Assembly: GCF_900104845.1 (NCBI RefSeq)
Contig: NZ_FNSR01000001.1
Location: 62,001 to 126,000 of the forward strand
Length of the DNA stretch: 64,000 nt
Reading direction: 5' to 3'
From: Paraburkholderia caballeronis
GTDB lineage: Bacteria > Pseudomonadota > Gammaproteobacteria > Burkholderiales > Burkholderiaceae
This document shows, one piece after another, positions 20,869-32,127 of this stretch (position 1 is the stretch's first letter; each line of letters begins with the position of its first letter). A model generated the notes under the pieces. It was not told the origin of the DNA and searched no databases. It worked only from the letters and a program-made list of their open reading frames with translations. A program made the translations under genes and the position numbers.

Positions 20869-22344
20869 TCAGGATAGCTTTTTCTTCAGCAGCTCGTTCA
20901 CCTGCTGCGGATTCGCCTTACCCTTCGTCGCTTTCATCGCCTGGCCGATCAGCGCGTTGAACGCCTTCTCCTTGCCCGCGCGGAACTCGTCGACGGACTT
21001 CGGGTTCGCGGCGAGCACCTCGTCGATGATCGCTTCGAGCGCGCCGGTGTCCGAAATCTGCCGCAGCCCCTTCGCGTCGATGATGCGGTCGGCCGCGCCT
21101 TCGTCGCGGGCCTGCTCGTCCCACATCGCGACGAACACTTCCTTCGCGATCTTGTTCGAGACCGTGCCGTCCGCGATCCGTTGCAGCAGCAGCGCGAGCT
21201 GCGCGGCGGAGACCGGCGAGGCGTCGATGTCGAGGCCGTCGCGATTCAGTTGCGACGACACCTCGCCCATCAGCCAGTTCGCCGCGACCTTCGCGTGCGC
21301 CGCGCCGACCTTGCCGACCACCGCCTCGTAATACGCGGCCATCGCCTTGCCGGACGTCAGCACGCCGGCGTCGTACGGCGTGAGCCCGTACTGCTCGACG
21401 AAGCGCGTCTGGATCGCCGCCGGCAGTTCCGGCATCTCGCCCTTCACGCGCTCGACCCATGCCGCGTCGATCGCGAGCGGCATCAGGTCCGGGTCCGGGA
21501 AATAGCGGTAGTCGTGCGCGTCTTCCTTGCTGCGCATCGAGCGCGTCTCGCGCTTGTCCGGGTCGTACAGGCGCGTCTCCTGCACGACGGTGCCGCCGTC
21601 CTCGATCAGTTCGATCTGGCGGCGCACCTCGTACTGGATCGCCTCTTCGAGGAAGCGGAACGAGTTCAGGTTCTTGATCTCCGCGCGCGTGCCGAACTCC
21701 TTCTGGCCGACCGGGCGCACCGACACGTTCGCGTCGCAGCGGAACGAGCCTTCCTGCATGTTGCCGTCGCAGATGCCGAGCCACACGACGAGCGTATGCA
21801 GCGTCTTCGCATACGCGACCGCCTCGGCCGCGCTGCGCATCTCCGGCTCGGTGACGATTTCCAGCAGCGGCGTGCCGGCGCGGTTCAGGTCGATGCCGGT
21901 CATCCCCGCGAAGTCCTCGTGCAGCGACTTGCCGGCGTCCTCTTCGAGGTGCGCGCGCGTCAGGTTGATCGTCTTTTCGTACGCGGCGGCGCCGGACTTC
22001 TCGTTCGCCGGCACCTGGATCGTGACCTGGCCGCCCTGCACGACCGGGATCTCGTACTGGCTGATCTGGTAGCCCTTCGGCAGATCGGGGTAGAAGTAGT
22101 TCTTGCGCGCGAACACGCTGCGCGGCGCGACGCTCGCGCCGATCGCGAGGCCGAAACGGATCGCGCGCTCGACCGCGCCGCGGTTCATCACCGGCAGCAC
22201 GCCGGGCAGCGCGAGATCGACCGGACAGGCCTGCGTGTTCGGCGCGGCGCCGAACTGCGTCGAGGCGCCGGAAAAGATTTTCGACGCCGTCGACAACTGC
22301 GCGTGCGTCTCAAGACCGATAACGACTTCCCACTGATTCATCAT
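20869..22344 (-). CDS. gatB: Asp-tRNA(Asn)/Glu-tRNA(Gln) amidotransferase subunit B
   Basis: The 491-residue tRNA-binding and kinase subunit of GatCAB, which converts misacylated Glu-tRNA(Gln) and/or Asp-tRNA(Asn) to the amide forms. Typical sequences are [49 protein letters not shown] and [10 protein letters not shown]; the C-terminal YqeY-like domain ends in [15 protein letters not shown]. It is the last gene of gatCAB, with its start overlapping the gatA stop (ATGA). Confidence 0.96.
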   Translation of the reverse strand: MMNQWEVVIGLETHAQLSTASKIFSGASTQFGAAPNTQACPVDLALPGVLPVMNRGAVERAIRFGLAIGASVAPRSVFARKNYFYPDLPKGYQISQYEIPVVQGGQVTIQVPANEKSGAAAYEKTINLTRAHLEEDAGKSLHEDFAGMTGIDLNRAGTPLLEIVTEPEMRSAAEAVAYAKTLHTLVVWLGICDGNMQEGSFRCDANVSVRPVGQKEFGTRAEIKNLNSFRFLEEAIQYEVRRQIELIEDGGTVVQETRLYDPDKRETRSMRSKEDAHDYRYFPDPDLMPLAIDAAWVERVKGEMPELPAAIQTRFVEQYGLTPYDAGVLTSGKAMAAYYEAVVGKVGAAHAKVAANWLMGEVSSQLNRDGLDIDASPVSAAQLALLLQRIADGTVSNKIAKEVFVAMWDEQARDEGAADRIIDAKGLRQISDTGALEAIIDEVLAANPKSVDEFRAGKEKAFNALIGQAMKATKGKANPQQVNELLKKKLS

Positions 22345-23909
22345 GCCTCCCGCCGAGCCGCCTCAAGGGAGGCATGCGCCCCCGCGGGGGGCAGCGAACG
22401 AAGTGAACGTGGGGGCTCCCCACCCTCTGCCGGGGCCCGGCGATGCCAGTCGGTCGCGCGCTGGAACGCGTCGGCGACCTGCAGCATGCGGGCCTCGTTG
22501 AAATAGTTGCCGACGATCTGCAGACCGACCGGGCGCTGCGCGTTCGCGCCGGCGCCGAAACCGCACGGCACGCTCATGCCGGGCAGGCCGGCGAGGCTCG
22601 TCGACAGCGTGTACACGTCCGCGAGATACATCTGCAGCGGATCGTCGCCCTTCGCGCCGATGTCCCACGCGACGCTCGGCGCGACCGGCCCCATGATGAC
22701 GTCGCACTGCTCGAACGCCTGCTGGAAGTCCTGCGCGATGATGCGGCGGATCTTCTGCGCCTGCAGGTAGTACGCGTCGTAGTAGCCGTGCGACAGCACG
22801 TACGTGCCGACCAGAATCCGACGCTTCACTTCCGCGCCGAAGCCTTCCGCGCGCGACTTCTTGTACATGTCGAGCAGGTCGCCGTACCCGGCCGCGCGAT
22901 GGCCGTAGCGCACGCCGTCGAAACGCGACAGGTTCGACGACGCCTCGGCCGGCGCGATCACGTAATAAACCGGGATCGACAGTTCGGTCTTCGGCAGCGA
23001 CACCTCGACGAGCGTCGCGCCGAGCACCTCGTACTGCCTGAGCGCCGCGTCGATCGCCGCGCGCACGTCGGCCGCGAGGCCGTCGCCGAAGTATTCCTTC
23101 GGCAAGCCGATGCGCAGGCCCGCGAGCGGCTTGTCCGCGTCCGCGCCGGCGCGCCACGGCGCGCCGAGATAACGCGTGTAGTCTTCGTCCGCGCGTTCGA
23201 GGCTGGTCGAGTCGCGCGTATCGAAGCCGGCCATCGCGTTCAGCAGCAGCGCGCAGTCGGCGGCGCTTTGCGCGAGCGGGCCGCCCTGGTCGAGCGACGA
23301 CGCGAACGCGATCATCCCGTAGCGCGACACCCGGCCGTACGTCGGCTTGATGCCGGTCACGCCGGAGAACGACGCCGGCTGGCGGATCGAGCCGCCGGTG
23401 TCGGTGCCGGTCGCGGCGGGCGCGAGGCGCGCAGCGACCGCCGCCGCCGAGCCGCCGGACGAGCCGCCCGGCACCGCCTTCGGGTCCCACGGGTTGCGGA
23501 CCGCGCCGAAATACGAGTTTTCGTTCGACGAGCCCATCGCGAACTCGTCCATGTTGGTCTTGCCGACGCACACCATGCCCGCGCGTTCGAGCCGCTCGAC
23601 GACGGTGGCGTCGAACGGGCTCACGTAGTTTTCGAGCATCTTCGAGCCGGCCGTCGAGCGCCAGCCGCGCGTGACGAACACGTCCTTGTGCGCGAGCGGC
23701 AGGCCCGTCAGCGGCCCCGCGTCGCCGGCCGCGAGCCGCGCGTCCGCCGCCTTCGCCTGCGCGAGCGTCAGTTCCGGATTGACGTCGATGAACGCGTTCA
23801 GCCCCTGGTGCGCTTCGATCCGGCCGAGGTAGAGCTGGGCCAGCTCGACTGCGGAACAGTCTTTCGCCGCCAGCGCGGCGCGCAGTTCGGTCAAGCTTTT
23901 TTCATGCAT
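22341..23909 (-). CDS. gatA: Asp-tRNA(Asn)/Glu-tRNA(Gln) amidotransferase subunit A
   Basis: The 522-residue amidase-signature subunit that releases ammonia from glutamine for GatB. The Ser-cisSer-Lys catalytic elements are visible: the lysine in PLAHKDVF, the [13 protein letters not shown] loop and [12 protein letters not shown]. GatA normally ends soon after ATDWHRR; here the frame continues for about 30 Arg/Ala/Pro-rich residues encoded by what looks like an intergenic repeat (22348-22440). The rest of the protein is normal. Confidence 0.95.
   Translation of the reverse strand: MHEKSLTELRAALAAKDCSAVELAQLYLGRIEAHQGLNAFIDVNPELTLAQAKAADARLAAGDAGPLTGLPLAHKDVFVTRGWRSTAGSKMLENYVSPFDATVVERLERAGMVCVGKTNMDEFAMGSSNENSYFGAVRNPWDPKAVPGGSSGGSAAAVAARLAPAATGTDTGGSIRQPASFSGVTGIKPTYGRVSRYGMIAFASSLDQGGPLAQSAADCALLLNAMAGFDTRDSTSLERADEDYTRYLGAPWRAGADADKPLAGLRIGLPKEYFGDGLAADVRAAIDAALRQYEVLGATLVEVSLPKTELSIPVYYVIAPAEASSNLSRFDGVRYGHRAAGYGDLLDMYKKSRAEGFGAEVKRRILVGTYVLSHGYYDAYYLQAQKIRRIIAQDFQQAFEQCDVIMGPVAPSVAWDIGAKGDDPLQMYLADVYTLSTSLAGLPGMSVPCGFGAGANAQRPVGLQIVGNYFNEARMLQVADAFQRATDWHRRAPAEGGEPPRSLRSLPPAGAHASLEAARREA
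22348..22440. repeat. Palindromic intergenic-type repeat fused to the 3' end of gatA
   Basis: A GC-rich block with internal inverted repeats (GCCGCCTCAAGGGAGGCATGCG; GCGCCCCCGCGGGGGGC) and the motif GCAGCGAACGAAGTGAACG, which I recognise as resembling a repeat common between genes in Burkholderiales. It supplies the last codons of gatA. No second copy is evident in this window. Confidence 0.5.
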
Positions 23910-24038
23910 TGCGTGGTTCCTGGATGGACACGGCGCGCGCAGGCGGCGCCGTCTGGAACGCGGCCCGCCCGCCGGCGGGCCGCGCCCCGAAATTCGGGAA
24001 AACCCGGTGCGGCGCGCGCAGCGGGCCGGTTCGCGGGC

Positions 24039-24338
24039 TTATTCGATCACCTTCGGCACGAGGTACAGGCCGTCCTGGACGGCCGGCGCCGGGCGTTGCA
24101 GCGCGTCGCGGTCGACCGTTTCGGTCACGGCGTCCGCGCGCAGGCGCAGCGCGACGTCCTCGATCTGTTCGATCGGGTGCGCGAGCGGCGCGATGCCGGA
24201 CGTGTCGACGGCCTGCATCTGCTCGACGAGGCCGAAAAAGTCGTTCAGGCGGTCGAGCGTGTTGCCGGCTTCGGCGTCGGCCAGTTCGAGGCGCGCGAGG
24301 TGCGCGATGCGCTTCACATCGTTCAGGGTCAGGGCCAT
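24039..24338 (-). CDS. gatC: Asp-tRNA(Asn)/Glu-tRNA(Gln) amidotransferase subunit C
   Basis: The 99-residue belt subunit that stabilises the GatA-GatB interface. The family sequence [16 protein letters not shown] and the C-terminal [13 protein letters not shown] are clear. The ATG at 24338 gives the usual length; a further in-frame ATG adds 17 unrelated residues. It is the first gene of gatCAB, divergent from mreB. Confidence 0.94.
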   Translation of the reverse strand: MALTLNDVKRIAHLARLELADAEAGNTLDRLNDFFGLVEQMQAVDTSGIAPLAHPIEQIEDVALRLRADAVTETVDRDALQRPAPAVQDGLYLVPKVIE

Positions 24339-24475
24339 GCGGTCACCGGAAAATTCGGGCTGCGGCAGCGCGGGAAAACAGTGCTGCAACAGCGGGTTAT
24401 CGCTTCGGATCAGGGGCTGCGGGAAAGCGGTGACGGCATCAAAAAGTGCCGTCCTGATCCTGTAAAACAGGCAAA

Positions 24476-24506
24476 ATTATAAGGTATCATTACGCGTTCG
24501 ACCCAA
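24476..24506 (-). promoter_or_regulatory. Possible gatCAB promoter in the gatC-mreB divergent region
   Basis: On the minus strand a perfect -10 TATAAT (24476-24481) has TTGGGT (24501-24506) 19 bases upstream. The 365-base gap (24339-24703) must also carry the mre promoter, for which no clean pair was found; no gene is seen in it. Confidence 0.4.
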
Positions 24507-24703
24507 ACCCGGACTGCCTTGCCCGCACCTTTCAACGCCGCCCCGGCTGGCAGACAGGCGGCCGGGCTGCCTCCGGTAACCATCCCCGCAGTTTCAAGCT
24601 CATCGCGGCGCCGCTCCCGCCCGGCCTGAAGCTGTTGTTTATTTCCGCTGCCGTCCTTGCCCGCATGAACAAAAAGGCCGGCCCCAGCGAGACAGGATTT
24701 TGA

Positions 24704-25747
<1,044 letters not shown>

Positions 25748-25869
25748 GCCGTCTCATGTTGATGTCAGCGGCGCGGCTCATCCGGCACCCTCGTCGGGCC
25801 GCCCGCTGAAGGCACCCCCAGCGGCGCCGCCGTCGTTTCACCCACTCGCTCACGCCCCCGGCGCCGACC

Positions 25870-27012
25870 ATGGAATACAGTCCGCCGCCCCTCTTCAAGC
25901 AAGGCCCGTCGGCACTCGCACGGCTGATCTTCTTCGTCGTGCTGTCGCTCGTGCTCCTGATCTCCGACGCGCGCTTCAACACGCTCGAAATCGTGCGCGG
26001 CGTGCTCGGCGCGGGCCTCTATCCGCTGCAGCGCGCGGCGCTCGTGCCGCGCGACCTGTTCATGGGCGCGGCCGACCTCGCGGTGACGAGCGCGACGCTG
26101 CGCGCGGACAACGCGCAACTGCGCTCGAAAAACCTCCAGTTGTCGCAGCAGGCGAACCAGGCGGTCGCGCTGGACGCGGAGAACGCGCATCTGCGCGCGC
26201 TGCTGCAACTGTCGCAGCGGATCGCCGCGCAGGCGATGCCCGCCGAGATCGAATACGACACCCGCGACCCATTCACGCAGAAGGTCGTGATCGGCCGCGG
26301 CGCGCAGCAGGGCATCGCGAACGGCTCGCCGGTCGTCGACGAAAACGGCGTGATCGGCCAGATCACGCGGGTGTTCCCGTTGCAGGCGGAAGTCACGCTG
26401 ATCACCGACAAGGACCAGGCGGTGCCGGTCGAGATCGTGCGCACCGGGCTGCGCAGCGTGATCTACGGCACGCCGAAGGGCGATCTGCTCGATCTGCGCT
26501 TCGTGCCGATCAGCGCCGACGTGCAGGTCGGCGACGAACTCGTGACGAGCGGCCTCGACGGCATCTATCCGCAGGGGCTGCCGGTCGCGAAGGTGCTGCG
26601 CGTGGACAAGCTCGCGGACACCGCGTTCGCGCGCGTCGTCTGCGTGCCGCTCGCGGCGGTGCGCGGCGCGCGCCAGATGCTGGTGCTGCACTACGAGGCG
26701 AAACTGCCGCCGCGTCCGGCCGACGAGGAAACGGCCGCCGACGCGAAGAAAAAAGCGGTAAAAGCCGCGGACAAGGCAAAGGCCGCCGATGCGAACGCGA
26801 AGCCGGCTGACGCGAAAGCCGCCGATGCGAAGGCGGCGGACGGCAACGCGAAGCCGGCCGACACGGGCTCCGCCGCGAAACCGGCGTCGGGCGCGCAGCC
26901 TGCCGCGACGCCCGCGCAGCCCGCGGCGAAACCCGCCACGGCAAAGCCGGCCGCACCGAAGCCGGCCGCACCGAAGCGCACGCCGCCCCCCGCCGCGCAG
27001 GAGGGCCAGTGA
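25870..27012 (+). CDS. mreC: Rod shape-determining protein MreC, with long Ala/Lys/Pro tail
   Basis: A 380-residue bitopic inner-membrane protein that links MreB to the periplasmic cell-wall enzymes and activates PBP2-RodA. It has a transmembrane segment at about residues 17-35 (LARLIFFVVLSLVLLISDAR), a coiled coil at about 75-115, then the beta domain (GRGAQQGIANGSPVVDENGVIGQI). After about residue 280 comes a periplasmic tail of about 100 residues made of ADAK, KPAD and KPAAPKP repeats, longer than in E. coli. Its stop overlaps the mreD start. Confidence 0.94.
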   Translation: MEYSPPPLFKQGPSALARLIFFVVLSLVLLISDARFNTLEIVRGVLGAGLYPLQRAALVPRDLFMGAADLAVTSATLRADNAQLRSKNLQLSQQANQAVALDAENAHLRALLQLSQRIAAQAMPAEIEYDTRDPFTQKVVIGRGAQQGIANGSPVVDENGVIGQITRVFPLQAEVTLITDKDQAVPVEIVRTGLRSVIYGTPKGDLLDLRFVPISADVQVGDELVTSGLDGIYPQGLPVAKVLRVDKLADTAFARVVCVPLAAVRGARQMLVLHYEAKLPPRPADEETAADAKKKAVKAADKAKAADANAKPADAKAADAKAADGNAKPADTGSAAKPASGAQPAATPAQPAAKPATAKPAAPKPAAPKRTPPPAAQEGQ

Positions 27013-27527
27013 TGAACAGCCGTCCGCAATACATCCTGCAGCCGGTCAACCCGTACTTCATCGCGTTCAGCCTCGCGGCCGCGTTCCTGCTGAACCTGCT
27101 GCCGTGGGGCAAGCTGATCGGCGTGCCGGACTTCGTCGCGCTCGTGCTGCTGTTCTGGAACGTGCACCAGCCGCGCAAGGTCGGCATGGGCATCGCGTTT
27201 TTCCTCGGCCTGCTGATGGACGTGCACAGCGCGAACCTGCTCGGCGAACACGCGCTGGCGTACACGCTGCTGTCGTACGGCGCAATCACGATCCACCGCC
27301 GCGTGCTGTGGATGTCGCTTGGCGTGCAGACGTTCACGGTAATGCCGATGCTCGTCGGCGCGCAGCTCGTGCCGTTCGTGATCCGCCTGCTGATGGGCGC
27401 GGCGTTCCCCGGCTGGGGTTATCTCGTGAGCGGCTTCGTCGCGGCGGCGCTGTGGCCGGTCGCGACGATCCTGCTGCTGCTGCCGCAACGCCGCCCCGTC
27501 GATCCCGACGACACGCGGCCGATCTGA
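27012..27527 (+). CDS. mreD: Rod shape-determining protein MreD
   Basis: A 171-residue polytopic inner-membrane protein of the elongasome, with about five hydrophobic segments (IAFSLAAAFLLNLLPWG, FVALVLLFWNVHQP, IAFFLGLLMDVHSANLLG and others). The motif GLLMDVHSANLLGEHALAYTLL is typical of beta-proteobacterial MreD. Start at ATG 27012, sharing a base with the mreC stop (TGATG); a GTG one codon earlier is also possible. Confidence 0.92.
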   Translation: MNSRPQYILQPVNPYFIAFSLAAAFLLNLLPWGKLIGVPDFVALVLLFWNVHQPRKVGMGIAFFLGLLMDVHSANLLGEHALAYTLLSYGAITIHRRVLWMSLGVQTFTVMPMLVGAQLVPFVIRLLMGAAFPGWGYLVSGFVAAALWPVATILLLLPQRRPVDPDDTRPI

Positions 27528-27608
27528 CGCGCCGCGCACCCGGACCCGCTTTGACCACCTCTTTCGTACCCGGCCCGCCGCGCGGTTCACGCACGCGGGC
27601 CTGATCGC

Positions 27609-30095
27609 ATGACCGAATTCAAGGACACCCAGCAGCAGCTCACGAAGTTCCGCCTGCGCGTCGCGGCGGCGGGGCTGTTCGTGTTCGTCTGCTTCGGGCT
27701 GATCGCGTTCCGCTTCGTGTACCTGCAGGTGTGGAACCACAGCAAATACTCGTTGCAGGCGGACGAGAACCGCATCTCGGTCGCGCCGATCGTGCCGAAC
27801 CGCGGCATCATCACGGACCGCAACGGCGTCGTGCTCGCGAAGAACTATTCCGCGTACACGCTCGAAATCACGCCGTCGAAGCTGAACGACACGCTCGACA
27901 ACGTGATCGACCAGCTGTCGACGGTGATCCCGATCGACGCGCGCGACCGCCGCCGCTTCAAGAAGCTGCAGGAAGACTCGAAAAACTTCGAAAGCCTGCC
28001 GATCCGCACGCGCTTGACCGACGACGAAGTCGCGCGCTTCACCGCGCAACGCTTCCGCTTCCCGGGCGTCGAGGTGCGCGCGCGCCTGTTCCGCCAGTAC
28101 CCGCTCGGCCCGACCGCCGCGCACGTGATCGGCTATATCGGCCGCATCTCGCAGCGCGACCAGGACCGCCTCGACGATCAGAGCGACCGCAACGCGAGCG
28201 ACCCGGACCACTACGATCCGCGCCTCGACGCGAACAACTACAACGGCACCGACTACATCGGCAAGATCGGCGTCGAGCAGAGCTACGAAACCGAGCTGCA
28301 TGGACTGACCGGTTTCGAGGAAGTCGAGGTGACGGCCGGCGGCCGGCCGGTGCGCACGCTGTCGCGCACCCAGGCGACGCCGGGCAACAACCTCGTGCTG
28401 TCGATCGACATCGGCTTGCAGCAGGTCGCCGAGGAGGCGTTCGCCGGCAGACGCGGCGCGCTCGTCGCGATCGAACCTTCGACCGGCGACATCCTCGCGT
28501 TCGTGTCCGCGCCGAGCTTCGATCCGAATTCGTTCGTCGACGGGATCGACCAGCAGACGTGGGACGAGCTGAATAACTCGCCGGACCATCCGCTGCTGAA
28601 CCGCCCGCTGCACGGCACCTATCCGCCGGGCTCGACGTACAAGCCGTTCATGGCGCTCGCCGCGCTGACGCTGCACAAGCGCACGCCGAACTGGGGTTTC
28701 CAGGATCCGGGCTCGTACACGTTCGGCGGCCACACGTTCCACAACGACGTGCGCTCGGGCCAGGGCTGGATCGACATGAACCGCGCGATCATGGTGTCGA
28801 ACGACACGTACTTCTTCATGCTCGCGCACGACCTCGGCGTCGACAACATCGCGAACTTCATGCGGCCGTTCGGCTTCGGCCAGTTGACCGGGATCGACAT
28901 CGCCGGCGAGGCGCGCGGCATCCTGCCGTCGACCGACTGGAAACGCAAGGCGTACCGCAAACCCGAGCAGCAGCGCTGGTACGAAGGCGAAACGATCAGC
29001 CTCGGGATCGGCCAGGGCTACAACTCGTTCACGATCCTGCAGCTCGCGCACGCGACCGCGACGCTCGCGAACGACGGCGTGCTGATGAAGCCGCACCTCG
29101 TGAAGGAAATCGAGAATCCGATCACGCACGACGAGCATCTGACGGTGCCGCGCGAAAGCGGCCGCGTCGACGTGAAGCAGGCGGACATCGACGTCGTGAA
29201 GCGCGGGATGGAAAACGTGACGATGAATCAGTCCGGCACCGCGTTCAAAGTGTTCCAGAACGCGCCGTACACGTCGGCGGGCAAGACCGGCACCGCGCAG
29301 GTGTTTTCGCTGCAGGGCGCGAAGTATCAGGCGCACGCGCTCGCGGAGCATCTGCGCGACCACGCGCTTTTCATCGCGTTCGCGCCGGTCGAGCATCCGC
29401 AGATCGCGCTCGCGCTGATCGTCGAGAACGGCGGCTGGGGTGCGCAGGCGGCCGGCCCGATCGCGCGGCGCGTGCTCGACTACTATCTGATCGACCGGCT
29501 GAAGCCGGGCGCCGAACAGGCGGCGGTGGCCGCCGCGGCGTCCGCGACCCAGGACGCGTCCGCGCCGGTGATCGGCGTGCCGCAACAGCAGGGGAACACG
29601 GGCGATACGGGCGGCACGCAGCCGGTCCGCGTCGCGGCGGGCTTCACGCCACTGCCGGTTCCGGCCGCGCCGGCCGACGCGGCGTCGGCGGCGTCCGCGC
29701 CGGCCGGCGCGTCGAGTCCGGCAGCGGCATCGGCTGCCGCCGCCGGCCCCATTAACAGCGCATCCGTCGCAGACGCCGCGTCGGCGCTGCCGTCGACGTC
29801 GGCCGCGCACGTGCACGGTGCGCCGCTCAGCGGCAAGCCGGACGTGCGCCGCGCGCTCACGCCGCGGCCGAAGCCGGCCGTGCCTGTCGCGCCGGACGCG
29901 GGCGACAACCTCGATGCAGTCGACGGCGGCACGCGACCGGCCGGCGACGGCGCGCAGTCCGCCGACACCGCCGCATCCGCGCCGCGCCGCAACGGCCCGC
30001 GCCGTCCGCGCGCGCCGGCAGGCGATCCGGGCACGGCCGCGATCGCGCCGCCGCCGAAGCCGGCCGCGCCGGCTGCCGGCGGCATCGACGAGTAA
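27609..30095 (+). CDS. mrdA: Penicillin-binding protein 2, with extended C-terminal tail
   Basis: An 828-residue class B transpeptidase that crosslinks peptidoglycan during elongation with RodA. It has a transmembrane anchor at about residues 18-38, a pedestal/dimerisation domain, then the transpeptidase domain with active-site S342 in GSTYKPF, SND of the SxN motif (MVSNDTYFF) and KTGTAQ. The catalytic domain ends near residue 635; the remaining 190 or so residues are Ala/Pro/Ser-rich and low complexity, giving a protein much longer than the 633 residues of E. coli PBP2. rodA starts 9 bases later. Confidence 0.95.
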   Translation: MTEFKDTQQQLTKFRLRVAAAGLFVFVCFGLIAFRFVYLQVWNHSKYSLQADENRISVAPIVPNRGIITDRNGVVLAKNYSAYTLEITPSKLNDTLDNVIDQLSTVIPIDARDRRRFKKLQEDSKNFESLPIRTRLTDDEVARFTAQRFRFPGVEVRARLFRQYPLGPTAAHVIGYIGRISQRDQDRLDDQSDRNASDPDHYDPRLDANNYNGTDYIGKIGVEQSYETELHGLTGFEEVEVTAGGRPVRTLSRTQATPGNNLVLSIDIGLQQVAEEAFAGRRGALVAIEPSTGDILAFVSAPSFDPNSFVDGIDQQTWDELNNSPDHPLLNRPLHGTYPPGSTYKPFMALAALTLHKRTPNWGFQDPGSYTFGGHTFHNDVRSGQGWIDMNRAIMVSNDTYFFMLAHDLGVDNIANFMRPFGFGQLTGIDIAGEARGILPSTDWKRKAYRKPEQQRWYEGETISLGIGQGYNSFTILQLAHATATLANDGVLMKPHLVKEIENPITHDEHLTVPRESGRVDVKQADIDVVKRGMENVTMNQSGTAFKVFQNAPYTSAGKTGTAQVFSLQGAKYQAHALAEHLRDHALFIAFAPVEHPQIALALIVENGGWGAQAAGPIARRVLDYYLIDRLKPGAEQAAVAAAASATQDASAPVIGVPQQQGNTGDTGGTQPVRVAAGFTPLPVPAAPADAASAASAPAGASSPAAASAAAAGPINSASVADAASALPSTSAAHVHGAPLSGKPDVRRALTPRPKPAVPVAPDAGDNLDAVDGGTRPAGDGAQSADTAASAPRRNGPRRPRAPAGDPGTAAIAPPPKPAAPAAGGIDE

Positions 30096-30104
30096 GGAGA
30101 ACCC

Positions 30105-31271
30105 ATGCCTTTCCTCCAGTTCGACAAACTCGACCGACGCGCGGTGCTCGACCGCATCGGCAAGATGTTCCTCGGCTTCGACCGGCCGCTCGCGCTGATC
30201 GTGTTCCTGCTGCTGTGCGTCGGCATCGTCACGCTGTACAGCGCGAGCCTCGACATGCCGGGCCGCGTCGAGGACCAGTTGCGCAACATCATGCTGACGT
30301 TCGTGCTGATGTGGGCGCTCGCGAACGTGCCGCCGACCACGCTGATGCGCTTCGCGTTGCCGATCTACACGTTCGGCATCGCGCTGCTGGTCGCGGTCGC
30401 GATGTTCGGCCTGACGCGCAAGGGCGCGAAGCGCTGGATCAACGTCGGCGTCGTGATCCAGCCGTCCGAGATCATGAAGATCGCGACCCCGCTGATGCTC
30501 GCGTGGTATTACCAGCGGCGCGAAGGCGTGATGCGCTGGTACGACTACGTGGTCGGCTTCGTGATCCTCGCGGTGCCGGTCGGACTGATCGCGAAGCAGC
30601 CGGACCTCGGCACCGCGGTGCTGGTGTTCGCGGCCGGGATCTTCGTGATCTACTTCGCGGGGCTGTCGTTCAAGCTGATCGTGCCGGTGCTGGCTGCGGC
30701 GGTGATCGCGATCGCGTCGGTCGCCGCGTTCCAGGACCGCATCTGCCAGCCTCAGGTGAACTGGCCGCTGATGCACGACTACCAGAAGCACCGGATCTGC
30801 ACGCTGCTCGACCCGACGTCCGATCCGCTCGGCAAGGGTTTCCACACGATCCAGGCGGTGATCGCGATCGGCTCGGGCGGGCCGCTCGGCAAGGGCTGGC
30901 TGAAGGGCACGCAGTCGCACCTCGAATTCATCCCCGAGAAGCACACCGACTTCATCTTCGCGGTGTTCTCCGAGGAGTTCGGGCTCGTCGGCGGCATCGT
31001 GCTGCTGACGCTCTACATGGCGCTGATCGCGCGCGGGCTCTACATCGCGGCGAACGGCGCGACGCTGTTCGGCCGGCTGCTCGCCGGGTCGCTGACGATG
31101 GCGTTCTTCACCTATGCGTTCGTGAACATCGGGATGGTGAGCGGCATCCTGCCGGTCGTCGGCGTGCCGCTGCCGTTCATGAGCTACGGCGGCACCGCGC
31201 TGACGACGCTCGGCATCGCGATCGGGCTGATCATGAGCGTCGGGCGGCAGAAGCGGTTGATGCAGAGTTAG
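30105..31271 (+). CDS. rodA: Peptidoglycan glycosyltransferase RodA (SEDS)
   Basis: A 388-residue SEDS-family polymerase that makes glycan strands for the elongasome with PBP2. About ten transmembrane helices; typical sequences are VTLYSASLDMPG, ARWINVG-type KGAKRWINVGVVIQPSEIMK, KQPDLGTAVLV, the extracellular loop with GWLKGTQSHLEFIPEKHTDFIF and the C-terminal VPLPFMSYGGTALTTLG. It is the last gene of the mre operon. Confidence 0.95.
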   Translation: MPFLQFDKLDRRAVLDRIGKMFLGFDRPLALIVFLLLCVGIVTLYSASLDMPGRVEDQLRNIMLTFVLMWALANVPPTTLMRFALPIYTFGIALLVAVAMFGLTRKGAKRWINVGVVIQPSEIMKIATPLMLAWYYQRREGVMRWYDYVVGFVILAVPVGLIAKQPDLGTAVLVFAAGIFVIYFAGLSFKLIVPVLAAAVIAIASVAAFQDRICQPQVNWPLMHDYQKHRICTLLDPTSDPLGKGFHTIQAVIAIGSGGPLGKGWLKGTQSHLEFIPEKHTDFIFAVFSEEFGLVGGIVLLTLYMALIARGLYIAANGATLFGRLLAGSLTMAFFTYAFVNIGMVSGILPVVGVPLPFMSYGGTALTTLGIAIGLIMSVGRQKRLMQS

Positions 31272-31425
31272 GGGCGGCCGCCGCACGGGATGGATTCGCG
31301 GGAGACGCGGCGGTTGGGCCGCCGCGCTCCCCGCGCATGGCCCGATGATCTCCGACGGAATTGCATCGCGGCGCCATTGCGCCGGGTTCGATCCGGCTGG
31401 CCCGCGCGGCCTCGTTCCCGCGTGA

Positions 31426-32127
31426 CTACTGCGCGCGCGGCGCGTTCTTCATCAACTGCGCGGTCAACTGTTCGTATTTGAGCCGCGCAGCCGGGTCGCC
31501 CTGCGCAGCCGCCGCCGCGTAGTACGCTCGCGCGACGTTCAGGTTCTTCTGCACGCCGTCGCCGCCGCGCTCGTAGAACGAGCCGGCTACGTACTGCGCA
31601 GTCATGTCGCCGCCTTCGGCCGCTTTCTTGTACCAGTAGAACGCCTTGCGGTTGTCGCGCGACGTGCCGCGCCCGTCGAGGAACTGGTTCGCGAGCGCGA
31701 GCTGCGCCTGCACATGACCCTGCTGCGCGGCCTTCAGAAACCACTGGTGCGCCTCGGCCGGATCGCGCGCGACGAAATCGCCGTCGTCGTACATCTTCCC
31801 GTACACGTACTGCGCGTGCGACATGTTCGCGTCCGCCGCCTTGCGCAGCCACTTGCGACCCTCGCCGACGTCGGTCGCGCCGCCTTCGCCGTTCAGCAGC
31901 ATCATCGCGTAGTCGAATTCCGCGAGACGGTTGCCGCGCTGCGCGGCCCCGCGAAACTTCGCGAGCGCGCCGCTCAGGTTGCCCGCGTTGTAGTCGGCGA
32001 CCGCCGATTCCGTCTGCGGGTCCGAGTCCGCCGACAACCCCTGCTGCGCGGCCGCTGCGCCCGCCATCAGCAGCGCCGTGGCGAAGGCCGCCGCCGTCCG
32101 CGCGAATGCCGTTTGCACCGCGCTCAT
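31426..32127 (-). CDS. Secreted Sel1-like repeat (SLR) protein
   Basis: A 233-residue protein with a signal-like N-terminus (AAAFATALLMAGAAAAQQG) and five or so Sel1/TPR-like repeats of about 36 residues (AEFDYAMMLLNGEG, SHAQYVYGKMYDDGD, VQAQLALANQFLDGRG, MTAQYVAGSFYERGGDG). Such solenoids mediate protein-protein contacts in the periplasm; no partner is known. The start overlaps the stop of the HpcH/HpaI gene (ATGA), so they are co-translated, although no functional link is obvious. Confidence 0.85.
   Translation of the reverse strand: MSAVQTAFARTAAAFATALLMAGAAAAQQGLSADSDPQTESAVADYNAGNLSGALAKFRGAAQRGNRLAEFDYAMMLLNGEGGATDVGEGRKWLRKAADANMSHAQYVYGKMYDDGDFVARDPAEAHQWFLKAAQQGHVQAQLALANQFLDGRGTSRDNRKAFYWYKKAAEGGDMTAQYVAGSFYERGGDGVQKNLNVARAYYAAAAAQGDPAARLKYEQLTAQLMKNAPRAQ

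Noticed and set aside
25765..31286. Very long minus-strand open frames opposite mreC-mrdA-rodA (up to 1531 codons)
   Set aside because: They are antisense shadows produced by high GC and third-position bias; the plus strand encodes well-recognised proteins with the expected motifs.
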